From Halochromatium roseum (lineage in GTDB: Bacteria > Pseudomonadota > Gammaproteobacteria > Chromatiales > Chromatiaceae), in assembly GCF_016653315.1 (NCBI RefSeq), contig NZ_NHSH01000061.1, forward strand, positions 248,001-312,000: DNA of 64,000 nt, written 5' to 3'. The notes beneath the pieces are model-generated. The model did no database searches and was not told the origin of the DNA. It worked only from the letters and a program-made list of their open reading frames with translations. Shown in pieces: positions 12,340 through 24,189 of this stretch. Each line of letters opens with the position of its first letter. The stretch's first letter is position 1. The position numbers and the translations under genes are program-made.

Positions 12340-13404
12340 TTAGTTCACCTTGGGGTCAAGCTCACCCTTGGCATAACGCTGGGTCATCGCCTCGAGCGAG
12401 AGTGCGCGGATCTTGCTGGCGTTACCGGCAGTACCGAAGGCCTCGTAGCGCGCTTTGCAGATCTCCTTCATGGCCTTGGTCGAAGCCGCGAGATACTTGC
12501 GCGGGTCGAAGTTCTTCGGATTCTCGGCCAGATGCTTGCGGATAGCTCCAGTCGAGGCCATACGCAGGTCGGTGTCGATATTGACCTTACGCACGCCGTT
12601 CTTGATGCCCTCGGCGATCTCTTCGACCGGTACGCCGTAGGTCTCGCCCATGGCGCCACCAAACTGATCGATGATCTTCAGCCACTCCTGCGGCACCGAT
12701 GAGGAGCCGTGCATGACCAGATGGGTGTCAGGGATGCGGGCGTGGATCTCCTTGATCCGCTCGATCGCCAGGATGTCACCGGTCGGCGGACGGGTGAACT
12801 TGTAGGCGCCATGGCTGGTGCCGATGGCAATCGCCAAGGCGTCAACCTTGGTATCGGCGACAAACCTTGCCGCCTCTTCCGGGTCGGTCAGCAACTGGCT
12901 GTGATCCAGCACGCCTTCGGCACCGGAGCCATCTTCTTCACCGGCCATGCCAGACTCGAGCGAGCCGAGGCAGCCCAGCTCACCCTCGACCGACACACCG
13001 CAGGCATGCGCCATATCGACCACTTGGCGGGTGGTGCGCGCGTTGTACTCATAGTCCATCGGCGTCTTCATGTCTTCGCCGAGGGAGCCATCCATCATCA
13101 CCGAGCTGAAGCCGAGCTGGATCGAGCGCTGGCAAACGGCTGGCGAAGAACCGTGGTCCTGATGCATAACCACGGGGATGTGCGGGAATTCCTCGATCGC
13201 GGCCAAGATCAGATGGCGCAGGAAGGGCGCACCAGCGTACTTGCGGGCACCGGCCGATGCCTGACAGATGACCGGCGAATCGGTCTCGTCAGCGGCCTCC
13301 ATCATGGCCCGCATCTGCTCAAGGTTGTTCACGTTGAATGCCGGAACGCCATACTGATGCTCAGCAGCGTGGTCTAGCAACTGGCGAAGCGAAATAAGGG
13401 CCAT
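12340..13404 (-). CDS. fba: Fructose-bisphosphate aldolase, class II
   Basis: A zinc-dependent aldolase for glycolysis, gluconeogenesis and the Calvin cycle (and sedoheptulose bisphosphate formation). The 354-residue product has [11 protein letters not shown] with zinc-ligand histidine, [11 protein letters not shown] with the catalytic acid, and [14 protein letters not shown]. The start at 13404 follows a GAGG ribosome-binding site and gives the family N-terminus [16 protein letters not shown]; the frame upstream of it is repeat-derived. Last gene of the tkt-gap-pgk-pyk-fba cluster. Confidence 0.96.
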   Translation of the reverse strand: MALISLRQLLDHAAEHQYGVPAFNVNNLEQMRAMMEAADETDSPVICQASAGARKYAGAPFLRHLILAAIEEFPHIPVVMHQDHGSSPAVCQRSIQLGFSSVMMDGSLGEDMKTPMDYEYNARTTRQVVDMAHACGVSVEGELGCLGSLESGMAGEEDGSGAEGVLDHSQLLTDPEEAARFVADTKVDALAIAIGTSHGAYKFTRPPTGDILAIERIKEIHARIPDTHLVMHGSSSVPQEWLKIIDQFGGAMGETYGVPVEEIAEGIKNGVRKVNIDTDLRMASTGAIRKHLAENPKNFDPRKYLAASTKAMKEICKARYEAFGTAGNASKIRALSLEAMTQRYAKGELDPKVN

Positions 13405-13458
13405 TGCGGTTCTCCTCTGTCGTTGAAAATGAAAGGTTGGCTCAAAAAGTCGGATGCC

Positions 13459-13497
13459 GATGTAACATTCGGATGTAACATTCGGATGTAACAATCG
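13459..13497. repeat. Tandem repeat, 3 x 13 bp, between pyk and fba
   Basis: Three adjacent copies of GATGTAACATTCG (third copy with one change) fill the spacer between pyk and fba. No function visible. Confidence 0.85.
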
Positions 13498-13503
13498 GAT
13501 ATA

Positions 13504-14952
13504 TCAATCGCCGGCTAGCAGCCGATGCTCGCCGACACGCATGATCTTCATGATGTTGGTCTGCCCCTCGACACCGGATCGATCGCCCTTGGTGATCAGC
13601 ACCAGATCGCCCTCTTGGACGGTGCCATGGCGCAGCAGTTCTTCGATGACCTCCATGTTCACCTCGTGAATGTTAGTACTCGAGACATCGAATCTTACCG
13701 GATAGACGCCGCGGAAAAGGGTTACTTTTCGACGGGTTGGAACCTGACGGGTCATCGCATAGATGGGGATGCCAGAGCTGATGCGCGACATCCACTTGAC
13801 CGTTGAGCCAGACTCGGTCAGGGCCGCAATCGCCTTCACACCGAGATGGTTGGCGGTGTACATGGTGGCCATGGCGATGGCCTCATCGACACGACCAAAG
13901 ACGGCATCGATGCGATGGCCAGAGCGGCGCACCAAGCGTTCCTTCTCGGCCTCGGCGCAGATACGCGACATCGCCTCGACCACCTTGGCGGGATTCTTAC
14001 CCACCGACGTCTCGGCCGAGAGCATCACCGCATCGGTGCCATCGAGTACCGCATTGGCGACGTCGAAGACCTCGGCTCGGGTTGGGATCGGGTTCTCGAT
14101 CATCGACTGCATCATCTGCGTCGCGGTAATCACCACACTGTTGCGATCGCGCGCCATGCTGATCAGTCGTTTCTGCACCGCTGGCAACTCAGCGTCACCG
14201 ATTTCAACCCCGAGATCACCGCGCGCCACCATCACCGCATCAGACGCATCAATGATATCTTCAAGTGCGGTCAAGGCCTCCGCGCGCTCGATCTTGGCGA
14301 CGATGCCGCCCTTGCCACCGGCCTCCTCGAGCAACTGCCGTGCAAGCCGAACGTCATTGCCGTTGCAGACAAACGAGACCGCGACATAGTCGGCCTTGAC
14401 CTCGGCGGCAAAGACGATGTCAGCCTTGTCCTTCTCGGTTAAGGCTGGCGCTGAGAGTCCACCGCCCTTCTTGTTGATGCCTTTGTTATTCGATAGCTTG
14501 CCGCCGAGCACGACAGTACAGTCGATGCGTGTGCCAGAGACCGCCTTGACCAGCAGCTCAATCGCTCCGTCATCGAGTAGCAACAGGTCGCCTGGAGCCA
14601 CATCATCGACCATACTCGGTAAGGTTGTGCCGACGCATGTGCCGTCGCCACCATCGAGTGGACAAGCGGCATCGATGGCAAAATCCGCGCCCTCGGCCAG
14701 CTCGACTGCACCTTCGGCAAAGCGGCCGATGCGGATTTTTGGCCCCTGCAAATCAACCAACAGCCCGAGCGGATGGCCTTTGGCGAGGGCAGCCTCACGA
14801 ACGCGGCGAGCGCGCTCCCGATGGCGATCATGCGAATCGTGCGACATATTCAGCCGCACCACATTGAGGCCCGCATCCATCATGGCTTCGAGCACACCGG
14901 GCGCATCGGTAGCAGGGCCGAAGGTCGCAACGATCTTGGTACGTCTTGGCAT
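13504..14952 (-). CDS. pyk: Pyruvate kinase
   Basis: Converts phosphoenolpyruvate and ADP to pyruvate and ATP. The 482-residue protein shows RTKIVATFGPA at the N-terminus, VARGDLGVEIG and the signature ITATQMMQSMIENPIPTRAE. The central beta-barrel B domain and the C-terminal allosteric domain are present. It lies between pgk (87 bp upstream) and fba (99 bp downstream) on the same strand. Confidence 0.97.
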   Translation of the reverse strand: MPRRTKIVATFGPATDAPGVLEAMMDAGLNVVRLNMSHDSHDRHRERARRVREAALAKGHPLGLLVDLQGPKIRIGRFAEGAVELAEGADFAIDAACPLDGGDGTCVGTTLPSMVDDVAPGDLLLLDDGAIELLVKAVSGTRIDCTVVLGGKLSNNKGINKKGGGLSAPALTEKDKADIVFAAEVKADYVAVSFVCNGNDVRLARQLLEEAGGKGGIVAKIERAEALTALEDIIDASDAVMVARGDLGVEIGDAELPAVQKRLISMARDRNSVVITATQMMQSMIENPIPTRAEVFDVANAVLDGTDAVMLSAETSVGKNPAKVVEAMSRICAEAEKERLVRRSGHRIDAVFGRVDEAIAMATMYTANHLGVKAIAALTESGSTVKWMSRISSGIPIYAMTRQVPTRRKVTLFRGVYPVRFDVSSTNIHEVNMEVIEELLRHGTVQEGDLVLITKGDRSGVEGQTNIMKIMRVGEHRLLAGD

Positions 14953-15039
14953 ATTGTGTTTGCTTCACTCAGAAAGATCGCGCTCTGCGCAGACGCAAAG
15001 ATCCAGCGATGACGAAGATCCAGCGATCATCCAGGTGGG

Positions 15040-16221
15040 TTAGCCCTTGGCGCGCGCTTCGAGCATCGCCACGGCCGGCAAGGTCTTGCCTTCGAGGTAC
15101 TCGAGGAAGGCACCGCCAGCGGTCGAGATGTAGGAGACGCGATCATAGATGTCGTACTTTTGGATCGCCGCGATGGTGTCGCCACCGCCGGCCAGGGTAA
15201 AGGCTTCGGTCTCAGCGATCGCCATCGAGATGGTCTTGGTGCCCTCGCCAAACTGATCGAACTCGAACACGCCAACCGGGCCGTTCCAAACCACGGTACC
15301 GGCATTCTTGATGATCTCAGCGAGCGCATTGGCGCTGTCTGGGCCAATGTCGAAGATCATGTCGTCATCTTCGACCTCGGCCACCGGCTTGGTCACCGCC
15401 GGCTCGTTCTCATCGAACTGTTTGCCGCAGACCACGTCGGTCGCAATCGGGATGGTGGCGTTGTTGGCGGTCATCTTCTCCATCAGCGCCTTGGCGGTAT
15501 CGACCAGGTCGTCCTCACAGAGCGACTTGCCAACCTGATGCCCAGCGGCCTTGATGAAGGTGTTGGCGATACCGCCGCCGACCACCAGCTGATCGACCTT
15601 GGTCGACAGCGCCTCGAGCACGGTCAGCTTAGTCGAGACCTTGGAGCCACCGACGATCGCGACCATTGGCCGCTTGGGCTCGGCCAGTGCCTTCTGCAGC
15701 GCGTCCAGTTCTTCAGCCAGCAGCAGACCAGCGCAGGCATCTGGGGCGAACTTGCCAGCGCCATGGGTCGAGGCCTGGGCGCGGTGGGCGGTGCCGAAGG
15801 CATCCATCACGTAGACATCGCAGAGTGCCGCGTACTGCTTCGAGAGTGCCTCATCATCCTTCTTCTCGCCCTTGTTGAAGCGGACGTTCTCAAGCAGCAC
15901 CAACTCGCCATCGGCAACCTCGGGAGCTGTTTCCAGATAGTCCTTGACCAAGCGCACCTCACGGCCCAGCTTCGCGCCAAGGTCAGCGGCGACCGGCGCC
16001 AGCGAGTTCTCCTCCGAGTAGACGCCCTCTTCCGGACGCCCCAGGTGCGACATCACCATGACCTTGGCACCGGCCTTAATGCAGTGCTCGAAGGTCGGCA
16101 GCGAGGCGCTGATGCGCGCATCAGAGGTGACCTTGCCGTTCTTGACCGGGACGTTGAGATCAGAGCGGATCAGAACCCGCTTGCCGGCCAGATCAAGATC
16201 GGTCAGTTTGGTAAAGGACAT
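15040..16221 (-). CDS. pgk: Phosphoglycerate kinase
   Basis: Interconverts 1,3-bisphosphoglycerate and 3-phosphoglycerate; in the Calvin cycle it runs in the ATP-consuming direction. The 393-residue product has [18 protein letters not shown], the [14 protein letters not shown] hinge motif, and the C-terminal GGGDTIAAI nucleotide loop. The start at 16221 is preferred because a GAGG site lies 9 nt upstream and [11 protein letters not shown] matches the family; an ATG five codons earlier is possible. Confidence 0.97.
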   Translation of the reverse strand: MSFTKLTDLDLAGKRVLIRSDLNVPVKNGKVTSDARISASLPTFEHCIKAGAKVMVMSHLGRPEEGVYSEENSLAPVAADLGAKLGREVRLVKDYLETAPEVADGELVLLENVRFNKGEKKDDEALSKQYAALCDVYVMDAFGTAHRAQASTHGAGKFAPDACAGLLLAEELDALQKALAEPKRPMVAIVGGSKVSTKLTVLEALSTKVDQLVVGGGIANTFIKAAGHQVGKSLCEDDLVDTAKALMEKMTANNATIPIATDVVCGKQFDENEPAVTKPVAEVEDDDMIFDIGPDSANALAEIIKNAGTVVWNGPVGVFEFDQFGEGTKTISMAIAETEAFTLAGGGDTIAAIQKYDIYDRVSYISTAGGAFLEYLEGKTLPAVAMLEARAKG

Positions 16222-16490
16222 AGCAGAGGGCCTCATCGAGATGGTGTTAAAAAGCGGTGAGCGATTGGGAAAACCGGCCAGGCTTTCCGCATCGTTCCTG
16301 CCGCGCTGTTCAGACAGGCGCGTTTAGCTCGAACAGCCATTTCTATTGGCTGCAGTCTGCCTACCGGCTTGTCGTTTGCCCGAGTCCGCAGACTCAGGTT
16401 GCGCGTCGATCTGCGCCGAATCATGGCTTGCGATCGGTGGGCTGGACGGTTGCAACCCGCCCTACCCACCGAACAGCGATCTCAGCTCAT

Positions 16491-17516
<1,026 letters not shown>

Positions 17517-17593
17517 CTAAAGAACGGGTGAGAGCGAGATTCACCCTGTCAGCGCAAGCCACCGCGCGCTGAACAGGGCGATCGATATAGGCC

Positions 17594-19606
17594 TTAGAGC
17601 AGGCTGTCGACGGCCTCGGCGACGGCCTCGGCGGTGACGCCAAACTCCTTGTAGATCGCCGGTGCTGGAGCGGACTCGCCGAAGCGGTCGACACCGATGG
17701 TCTTGCCATGCATGCCGACATACTTCGGCCACAGGCTGGTAACGCCAGCCTCAACCGCGACGCGCGCCTTGACAGCATCCGGCAGCACCGACTCCTTATA
17801 GGCCGCGTCCTGGGCGTCGAAGGTATCCATTGAGGGCATAGAGACGACCCGAATCTTGCGGCCCTTGGCGCTCAGTTGCTCAGCCGCCGCCGTCGCCAGC
17901 TCGACCTCGGTGCCGGTGCCGATGATGATCGCGTCTGGAGTGCCGTCGCAGTCGCGCAGTACATAGGCGCCCTTCTCGATCGCGCGCATCTGCTCCTCAG
18001 TGCGCTGCATGTGCGGCGCGCCCTGGCGGGAGAAGATCAGCGCGGTCGGTGCTTCGCTACGCTCGATCGCAAGCTTCCAGGCCACCGCGCTCTCGACTGC
18101 ATCACAGGGACGCCAGGTCGACATGCGCGGGGTCAGACGCAGGATCGAGACCTGCTCGACCGGCTGATGGGTTGGGCCGTCTTCGCCAAGACCGATCGAA
18201 TCGTGGGTGTAGACGAAGATCGGATTAATCTTCATCAGCGCCGCCATGCGCACCGCATTGCGGGCGTATTCCATGAACATCAGGAAGGTAGCGCCATAGG
18301 GCTTGAGGCCACCATGCAGGGTCACACCATTCATGATGGCCGACATGCCGAACTCACGCACGCCGTAGTAGACATAATTGCCGCTAGCGTCGTTCGGGCT
18401 CACGCCCTTGGCGCCAGACCAGAGCGTTAGGTTGGAGCCGGCCAGGTCGGCTGAGCCGCCAAGCAGCTCGGGCAACAGCGGAGCAAAGCCGTTGATCGCA
18501 TTCTGCGAGGCCTTGCGCGTCGCGATCTTCTCGGCCTTGGCGTCGACGGCCTTGATGAACTCCCAGGCCTTAGCGTCGAAGTCTTCAGGCAGCGCGCCAG
18601 CCATGCGGCGCTCGAACTCAGCAGCCTCGGCCGGGAAGTCGGCTTTATAGGCAGCGAACTTTTGGTTCCAAGCAGCCTCGGCGGCCGCACCACGGGTCTT
18701 CGCATCCCAACCCGAGTAGACCGCCTCTGGGATCTCAAACGGCGGGTGCGTCCAGCCCAGTGCCTCGCGGGTCAGTGCGATCTCGTCGTCGCCGAGCGCG
18801 GCGCCGTGACATTCCTCTTTGCCTTGCTTGTTCGGCGAGCCGAAACCAATGATGGTCTGGCAGCAGATCAATGTTGGCTTGTCCGTGACCGCCCGCGCCT
18901 CCTCGATCGCCGCCTTGACGGCCTCGGCGTCATGGCCATCCACCTTCGGGATCACATGCCAGTTGTAAGATTCAAAGCGCTTAGGCGTGTCGTCCAGGAA
19001 CCAGGCTGGGGTATCGCCATGCCCACGCACCTCACCGTCGATCGAGATATTGTTGTCATCGTAGAAGGCGATCAGCTTGCCCAGGCCGAGGGCTCCAGCC
19101 AGCGAGCAGGTCTCGTGCGAGATGCCTTCCATCAAGCAGCCATCACCGAGAAAGACATAGGTGAAGTGATCAACGATCTCATGGCCGGGCTTGTTGAACT
19201 GCGCAGCCAGCACCTTCTCGGCCAGCGCCATACCAACGCCGTTGCTGACGCCCTGACCAAGTGGACCGGTGGTGGTCTCGATGCCTGGCGCATAACCATA
19301 CTCGGGATGGCCTGGGGTCTTGGAGTGCAGTTGGCGGAACTGTTTGATGTCCTCGATACTCAAATCGTAGCCAGTGAGATGTAGCAACGAGTAGAGCAGC
19401 ATCGAGCCATGGCCATTCGAGAGCACGAAGCGATCGCGGTCAGGCCAGCTCGGATTCTCCGGATTGTGCTGCATGTAGTCGTTCCACAGCACTTCGGCAA
19501 TATCTGCCATGCCCATTGGCGCGCCCGGGTGTCCAGAGTTGGCTTTCTGGACCGCATCCATGCTAAGCGCACGGATGGCATTGGCTAGTTCTCTGCGTGA
19601 GGACAT
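17594..19606 (-). CDS. tkt: Transketolase
   Basis: Thiamine diphosphate-dependent transfer of two-carbon ketol units in the Calvin and pentose phosphate cycles. The 670-residue product has the ThDP motif [36 protein letters not shown], and [13 protein letters not shown] near the C-terminus. The start at 19606 ([19 protein letters not shown]) is set by an AGGAGG site 5-6 nt upstream; the frame continues 16 codons further without support. First gene of the tkt-gap-pgk-pyk-fba cluster. Confidence 0.97.
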   Translation of the reverse strand: MSSRRELANAIRALSMDAVQKANSGHPGAPMGMADIAEVLWNDYMQHNPENPSWPDRDRFVLSNGHGSMLLYSLLHLTGYDLSIEDIKQFRQLHSKTPGHPEYGYAPGIETTTGPLGQGVSNGVGMALAEKVLAAQFNKPGHEIVDHFTYVFLGDGCLMEGISHETCSLAGALGLGKLIAFYDDNNISIDGEVRGHGDTPAWFLDDTPKRFESYNWHVIPKVDGHDAEAVKAAIEEARAVTDKPTLICCQTIIGFGSPNKQGKEECHGAALGDDEIALTREALGWTHPPFEIPEAVYSGWDAKTRGAAAEAAWNQKFAAYKADFPAEAAEFERRMAGALPEDFDAKAWEFIKAVDAKAEKIATRKASQNAINGFAPLLPELLGGSADLAGSNLTLWSGAKGVSPNDASGNYVYYGVREFGMSAIMNGVTLHGGLKPYGATFLMFMEYARNAVRMAALMKINPIFVYTHDSIGLGEDGPTHQPVEQVSILRLTPRMSTWRPCDAVESAVAWKLAIERSEAPTALIFSRQGAPHMQRTEEQMRAIEKGAYVLRDCDGTPDAIIIGTGTEVELATAAAEQLSAKGRKIRVVSMPSMDTFDAQDAAYKESVLPDAVKARVAVEAGVTSLWPKYVGMHGKTIGVDRFGESAPAPAIYKEFGVTAEAVAEAVDSLL

Positions 19607-20125
19607 CTGCCCCTCCTGATCAAGTTTCTTTCGGGTGACTAAGTTATTCGTCAACGTACGAGCGCGCCTCGACCCAGGTGGCCGCGGCGGCTAGTTCGTC
19701 TGCACGGCAGCGGATCGCGCGTCGTTGCTGTAAGGACCCGAGCCCAAGCGGGGATAGCCGACTTGGAGGTCAATGCCCTGGAAATTCGTCTGGATGGCAA
19801 ATGCGGTCGAGCAGCCGAACGCCCGGGCAAGGCCGCTGCTGACAGCGGGCATGAGCGGATTATTCTCGCCGAAACCCGACCGATTAGCCAAGATAATTGC
19901 CTCGATTCAGGCTCGAGCTGCGTTACCAGATCCCAATATTAAGGATTACTGAAGCGTTTTGCGCAAGTACTCTCGGCTGCATCAGATCCTCACGACCCCC
20001 TCATGCAGACTCGGATCTCGAGCCAGGCGAAACACTTAGGGGAGATACCTCAGAAGAGACCTCATTCAGATTATCCGGGGCGGACCGATCCCTCGGCACG
20101 CAAGTCGACCCTCGGCTGACTCGAT
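19607..20125. other. Non-coding interval upstream of tkt
   Basis: About 520 bp between the tkt start and the end of the thioredoxin-fold gene. It should hold the promoter of the tkt-fba cluster. A 66-codon minus-strand frame at 19691-19891 has no recognisable features and atypical composition, so I do not call it. No RNA or terminator is evident. Confidence 0.4.
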
Positions 20126-20157
20126 GATCAATCATCCCGCCGATCAATCATCCCGCC
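20126..20157. repeat. Tandem duplication, 2 x 16 bp, at the 3' end of the thioredoxin-fold gene
   Basis: Two perfect copies of GATCAATCATCCCGCC. The second copy covers the TGA stop codon and last codons of the leftward gene at 20144; the first copy lies just beyond it. Confidence 0.85.
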
Positions 20158-20701
20158 ACTTGATCGAGCAACCGACACTCGGGATCTGATGCTCGGGGCC
20201 GCGGCCGGTCTCGGCGACCTGCTTCATCGCCTCGAACAGATCCCGGCGGACGCCTTCCGGAGCGGTCTCCTTGCGACTTTCGTCGAGCCGGCCTCGATAC
20301 TGCAGCTCAAGCGCAGCATTGTAGCCAAAGAAATCCGGCGTACAGATCGCTCCGAACGTCTTGGCAACCTGCTGACTCTCATCAAGAAGATAGGGAAACG
20401 GAAAATCGAACTCGAGCGCGACCGCCTTCATGTTCTCGAACGAATCTTCAGGATAGTCTGCAGGGTCATTCGCCATGATGGCGACGCTGCCAACCCCAAG
20501 CGTCATCAGCTCGCGCGCGTCGCGCACCAGTCGCTCGCGAACCGCCTTCACATACGGACAGTGGTTGCAGATGAACATCACCAACAGGCCGTTAGGACCC
20601 ACACAGTCATCACGCCGCCAGGTCCGACCATCGACCCCTAGCAGCGCAAAGTCAGGCGCCTTCTGACCAAAGTCGCAGACCGGCGTTTCGAGTGAAACCA
20701 T
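20144..20701 (-). CDS. Thioredoxin-fold protein, AhpC/TSA-like (PRX-like family)
   Basis: The 185-residue protein has GQKAPDFALLGVDGRTW at the N-terminus, then LVMFICNHCPYVKAVRERL with a CxxC pair at the position of the redox site, and TPDFFGYNAALELQYRGRLD later. This is the peroxiredoxin-like/thioredoxin family often annotated as thioredoxin family protein. Probably a cytoplasmic thiol-disulfide enzyme (no signal peptide). Partner and substrate unknown. It stands alone, 353 bp from the divergent metK. Confidence 0.85.
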   Translation of the reverse strand: MVSLETPVCDFGQKAPDFALLGVDGRTWRRDDCVGPNGLLVMFICNHCPYVKAVRERLVRDARELMTLGVGSVAIMANDPADYPEDSFENMKAVALEFDFPFPYLLDESQQVAKTFGAICTPDFFGYNAALELQYRGRLDESRKETAPEGVRRDLFEAMKQVAETGRGPEHQIPSVGCSIKWRDD

Positions 20702-21054
20702 CGCTCATAACCCTCCTAAGCACTCAACTTTACGGACGGCCTATGGTAACCCAACAGCACCCCAAACCTAAGGCGCTGAGTACGATAAAAACGAGCCATC
20801 GAGTGCGATCTTCAAGCAACCGATTAGCCCCCGCAGACCCTCTTCAGCGAGTTGTTTTTGCTAAGATAACGCGTGCCGAGAAGGATCTCGCGCGAGGCCC
20901 TTGATTAGCCGGCTCAGTAGCCGGCTCCCCTGTGAACGCGCTCGCTGATCGTTTACACTGGTTTGCTCTCGTCGAATGATTAACCGTTCGCAACCTGGCA
21001 CAACCGGCCTTCTGCCGGCAGCCTAGGCGAACCCTAACGAGAGACCTACTATTT
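20702..21054. other. Divergent intergenic region upstream of metK
   Basis: About 350 bp without a gene. A CTGCCGGCAG palindrome lies some 35 bp before the metK ATG and may fold in the leader. I see no match to the known SAM riboswitch cores here. Confidence 0.35.
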
Positions 21055-22224
21055 ATGTCAGAGAATTTCATCTTCACTTCGGAGTCGGTCTCCGAGGGCC
21101 ATCCGGACAAGGTCGCCGACCAGATCTCGGATGCCGTCCTTGACAACATCCTCGCCAACGACAGCAACCCCGAGCACGCTCGGGTGGCCTGCGAGACCAT
21201 GATCAAGACCGGCGCGGTGATCGTCGCCGGCGAGATCACCACCGACCACTGGGTCGACTTCGACGAACTGGTGCGTGGCGTCGTCAACGATATCGGCTAC
21301 AACAACTCCGATGTCGGCTTCGACGGCAGCACCTGCGCGGTGATGTCGCTGGTCGGCAAGCAGTCGACCGATATCGCCCAGGGTGTCGACCGCACCAGCC
21401 CCGAGGAGCAAGGCGCTGGCGACCAGGGCCTGATGTTCGGCTACGCCACCAACGAGACCGATGTGCTGATGCCGGCACCGATCACCTATGCCCATCGGTT
21501 GGTCGAGCGCCAATCCGAGATGCGCAAGGAGAACGTGCTCGAATGGTTGCGTCCGGACGCCAAGAGCCAGGTCACCATGCGCTACGAAGGCGGCAAAGTC
21601 GCCGCGGTCGATGCCATCGTGCTCTCCACCCAGCACGACCCAGACATCGACTACAAGCACCTGCAGGAAGCGGTGATGGAGAACATCATCAAGCCGGTGA
21701 TCCCGACCGAGTGGATGCACAAGGACACCAAGATCCACATCAACCCGACCGGCAGCTTCGTCATCGGCGGACCCGTCGGCGACTGCGGCCTGACCGGGCG
21801 TAAGATCATCGTCGACACCTATGGCGGCATGGCCCGTCACGGTGGTGGCGCCTTCTCCGGCAAGGACCCGTCCAAGGTCGACCGCTCCGCCGCCTACGCG
21901 GGTCGTTACGTGGCCAAGAACATCGTTGCCGCCGGCCTCGCCGAGCGCTGCGAGATCCAGGTCTCCTATGCCATCGGCGTCGCTGAGCCGACCTCGATCT
22001 CGGTCGAGACCTTCGGCACCGCCAAGATCGACGAAGACCGCATTGCCCTGCTGGTGCGCGAGCACTTCGACCTGCGCCCCTACGCGCTGATCAAGATGCT
22101 CGATCTGGTCAAGCCGATCTATCGCAAGACCGCCGCCTATGGCCATTTCGGACGCGAGCTGCCCGAGTTCAGCTGGGAACGCACCGACAAGGCCGCGGCA
22201 CTGAAGGAGGCGGCTGGACTCTAA
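21055..22224 (+). CDS. metK: S-adenosylmethionine synthetase
   Basis: MetK makes SAM from methionine and ATP. The 389-residue protein has [35 protein letters not shown] with the ATP-binding GAGDQG signature, and [19 protein letters not shown]. Only a weak GAGA site precedes the ATG. It is followed by the SAH riboswitch, ahcY and metF on the same strand, giving three of the four enzymes of the SAM cycle; methionine synthase is not in the window. Confidence 0.98.
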   Translation: MSENFIFTSESVSEGHPDKVADQISDAVLDNILANDSNPEHARVACETMIKTGAVIVAGEITTDHWVDFDELVRGVVNDIGYNNSDVGFDGSTCAVMSLVGKQSTDIAQGVDRTSPEEQGAGDQGLMFGYATNETDVLMPAPITYAHRLVERQSEMRKENVLEWLRPDAKSQVTMRYEGGKVAAVDAIVLSTQHDPDIDYKHLQEAVMENIIKPVIPTEWMHKDTKIHINPTGSFVIGGPVGDCGLTGRKIIVDTYGGMARHGGGAFSGKDPSKVDRSAAYAGRYVAKNIVAAGLAERCEIQVSYAIGVAEPTSISVETFGTAKIDEDRIALLVREHFDLRPYALIKMLDLVKPIYRKTAAYGHFGRELPEFSWERTDKAAALKEAAGL

Positions 22225-22356
22225 GACGACTCAGGGCGTGATGCCAGCCCGGACGATGCATCGCGAGCGATTCAGGGTCCGCCTTCGAGGCTGCATCGCC
22301 ATCCCGAAACAGGGAGTTTCCCTGTCAACGGAACCTCACACTGTCCCCCTATCCCA

Positions 22357-22432
22357 CGCGAGGAGCGCTGCAACAGGACGCCATCTCGTCCTGCCAGGCT
22401 CGCGAAGGGACCATTCAGATCAACGGCGCTCA
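22357..22432 (+). ncRNA. S-adenosylhomocysteine (SAH) riboswitch
   Basis: The leader of ahcY contains the conserved SAH-riboswitch core. P1 is CGCGAG (22357-22362) with CTCGCG (22399-22404). P2 is CAGGACG (22374-22380) with CGTCCTG (22387-22393), perfect. The conserved GAGGAGCGCTGCAAC and CCAGGCTCG segments are intact, and the pseudoknot GAGCGC (22363-22368) pairs with GCGCTC (22426-22431) in the AACGGCGCTCAC segment. By family knowledge SAH binding raises expression of the downstream SAH hydrolase. The ribosome-binding site AGGAG follows about 13 nt after the pseudoknot strand. Confidence 0.95.
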
Positions 22433-22458
22433 CTCAAGATACTCAGGAGCTGAATACC

Positions 22459-23865
22459 ATGAGTGAGTTCAACGACTACAAGGTTGCCGACATCACCCTC
22501 GCCGACTTCGGCCGCAAAGAGCTGGACATCGCCGAGACCGAGATGCCCGGTCTGATGGCGCTGCGCAAGAAGTACGGCCCGAGCCAGCCGCTCAAGGGCG
22601 CGCGCATCACCGGCAGTCTGCACATGACCATCCAGACCGCGGTGCTGATCGAGACCCTGGTCGAACTCGGCGCCGAGGTGCGCTGGTGCTCGTGCAACAT
22701 CTTCTCGACCCAGGACCATGCCGCCGCCGCCATGGCCGCGCGCGGCATCCCGGTCTATGCCTGGAAGGGCGAGACCCTGGAGGAGTACTGGTGGTGCACC
22801 GAGCAGGTGGTGAACTGGCCCGATGGCAAGGGCCCGAACATGATCCTCGACGACGGCGGCGACGCAACCCTGCTGGTGCACAAGGGCGTCGAGTTCGAGA
22901 AGGCCGGCGCCGTGCCCGCGCCGACTGCCGATGACGACGAAGAGATGACCGCTGTGCTCGGCGTTCTCGGACGCACCTTCGAGCGCGACCGCGAGCATTG
23001 GCACAAGCTGGCCAAGGACATCCGCGGCGTCACCGAAGAGACCACCACCGGCGTGCATCGCCTCTACGAGATGTTCAAGAAGGGCACCCTGCTGTTCCCG
23101 GCGATGAACGTCAACGACTCGGTCACCAAGTCCAAGTTCGACAACCTCTACGGCTGTCGCGAGTCATTGGTTGACGCGATCAAGCGCGCCACCGATGTGA
23201 TGATCGCCGGCAAGGTCGCGGTGGTCTGCGGCTACGGCGATGTCGGCAAGGGCTCGGCCGCCTCGCTGCGTGGCCTCGGCGCCAACGTCTGGGTCACCGA
23301 GATCGACCCGATCTGCGCCCTGCAAGCGGCGATGGAAGGCTACCGCGTGGTGCGTCTCGAGGACGTCATCGATCAGGTCGACATCTTCGTCACCGCCACC
23401 GGCAACCGCGACATCATCACCTACGACCACATGGCCGGGATGAAGGACCAGGCCATCGTCTGCAACATCGGTCACTTCGACAACGAGATCCAGGTCAACA
23501 AGCTCAAGGATCTGGAGTGGATCGAGATCAAGCCACAGGTCGATCAGATCATCTTCCCCGATGGTCATCGCATCACCCTGCTGGCCCGTGGTCGCCTGGT
23601 CAATCTTGGCTGCGCCACCGGCCACCCGAGCTTCGTGATGTCGAACTCGTTCACCAACCAGGTCCTGGCCCAGATCGAGATCTTCAACAAGCCGGATGCA
23701 TACCCACTCGGCGTGCACATCCTGCCCAAGCATCTCGACGAAGAGGTCGCGCGGCTGCACTTGGAGAAGGTTGGCGCCAAGCTGACTCAGCTCTCGCCCG
23801 AGCAGGCCGCCTATATCGGCGTCACCGTTGAGGGGCCGTTCAAGTCGGACCACTACCGGTACTAA
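22459..23865 (+). CDS. ahcY: Adenosylhomocysteinase (SAH hydrolase)
   Basis: Reversibly hydrolyses SAH to adenosine and homocysteine, relieving methyltransferase inhibition. The 468-residue protein has [15 protein letters not shown], the NAD-binding [20 protein letters not shown] and a C-terminal FKSDHYRY (the lysine and tyrosine that contact the neighbouring subunit's NAD). An insertion near residues 140-180 (DADDEE-like acidic segment) is common in the proteobacterial long form. AGGAG lies upstream of the ATG and the SAH riboswitch controls it. Confidence 0.98.
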   Translation: MSEFNDYKVADITLADFGRKELDIAETEMPGLMALRKKYGPSQPLKGARITGSLHMTIQTAVLIETLVELGAEVRWCSCNIFSTQDHAAAAMAARGIPVYAWKGETLEEYWWCTEQVVNWPDGKGPNMILDDGGDATLLVHKGVEFEKAGAVPAPTADDDEEMTAVLGVLGRTFERDREHWHKLAKDIRGVTEETTTGVHRLYEMFKKGTLLFPAMNVNDSVTKSKFDNLYGCRESLVDAIKRATDVMIAGKVAVVCGYGDVGKGSAASLRGLGANVWVTEIDPICALQAAMEGYRVVRLEDVIDQVDIFVTATGNRDIITYDHMAGMKDQAIVCNIGHFDNEIQVNKLKDLEWIEIKPQVDQIIFPDGHRITLLARGRLVNLGCATGHPSFVMSNSFTNQVLAQIEIFNKPDAYPLGVHILPKHLDEEVARLHLEKVGAKLTQLSPEQAAYIGVTVEGPFKSDHYRY

Positions 23866-23951
23866 GCAGTACTAAGCGGTACTCAGCGGCATCGTGCCCG
23901 AGCCTCGCTGCGAGCGGCGCTTGGGCTGATGCTTGCTGATCCTTGCGACGC

Positions 23952-23985
23952 ACGGCCCTGAGCATCGCCTGCCCAGGGCCGTTTT
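23952..23985 (+). terminator. Rho-independent terminator after ahcY
   Basis: A perfect 9-bp stem (ACGGCCCTG at 23952-23960, CAGGGCCGT at 23974-23982) with a 13-nt loop, ending in TTTT. It lies 86 bp after the ahcY stop, so metF probably has its own promoter in the following 200 bp. Confidence 0.85.
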
Positions 23986-24189
23986 CGTACCGATCCCCGG
24001 ACCCTGTCGGCGACGCGCGCCGGCGCACGACCTTGCACTAGGCGCCCACAGAGAGCGGTTATCGGCGCCTAGCGCTCATGGTGCGTCGCCCCGGAACCAA
24101 AGCCCCTGCTTCTGGGTATCGGACAGCGCACGTCGCCACCCCGGACGATAAAAACCTCAGTTTCACGGTAAAGACGAGCGGAGATCCCC
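23986..24189. other. Leader region of metF
   Basis: Remaining part of the 324-bp ahcY-metF gap. No gene is evident; it should hold the metF promoter. A GGAG ribosome-binding site ends it just before the metF ATG. Confidence 0.35.

Noticed and set aside
19691-19891. 66-codon minus-strand frame upstream of tkt
   Set aside because: No domain, no convincing ribosome-binding site, and it lies in the expected promoter region.
21000-21054. SAM riboswitch in front of metK
   Set aside because: A palindrome is present but none of the conserved cores of known SAM riboswitch classes could be recognised.
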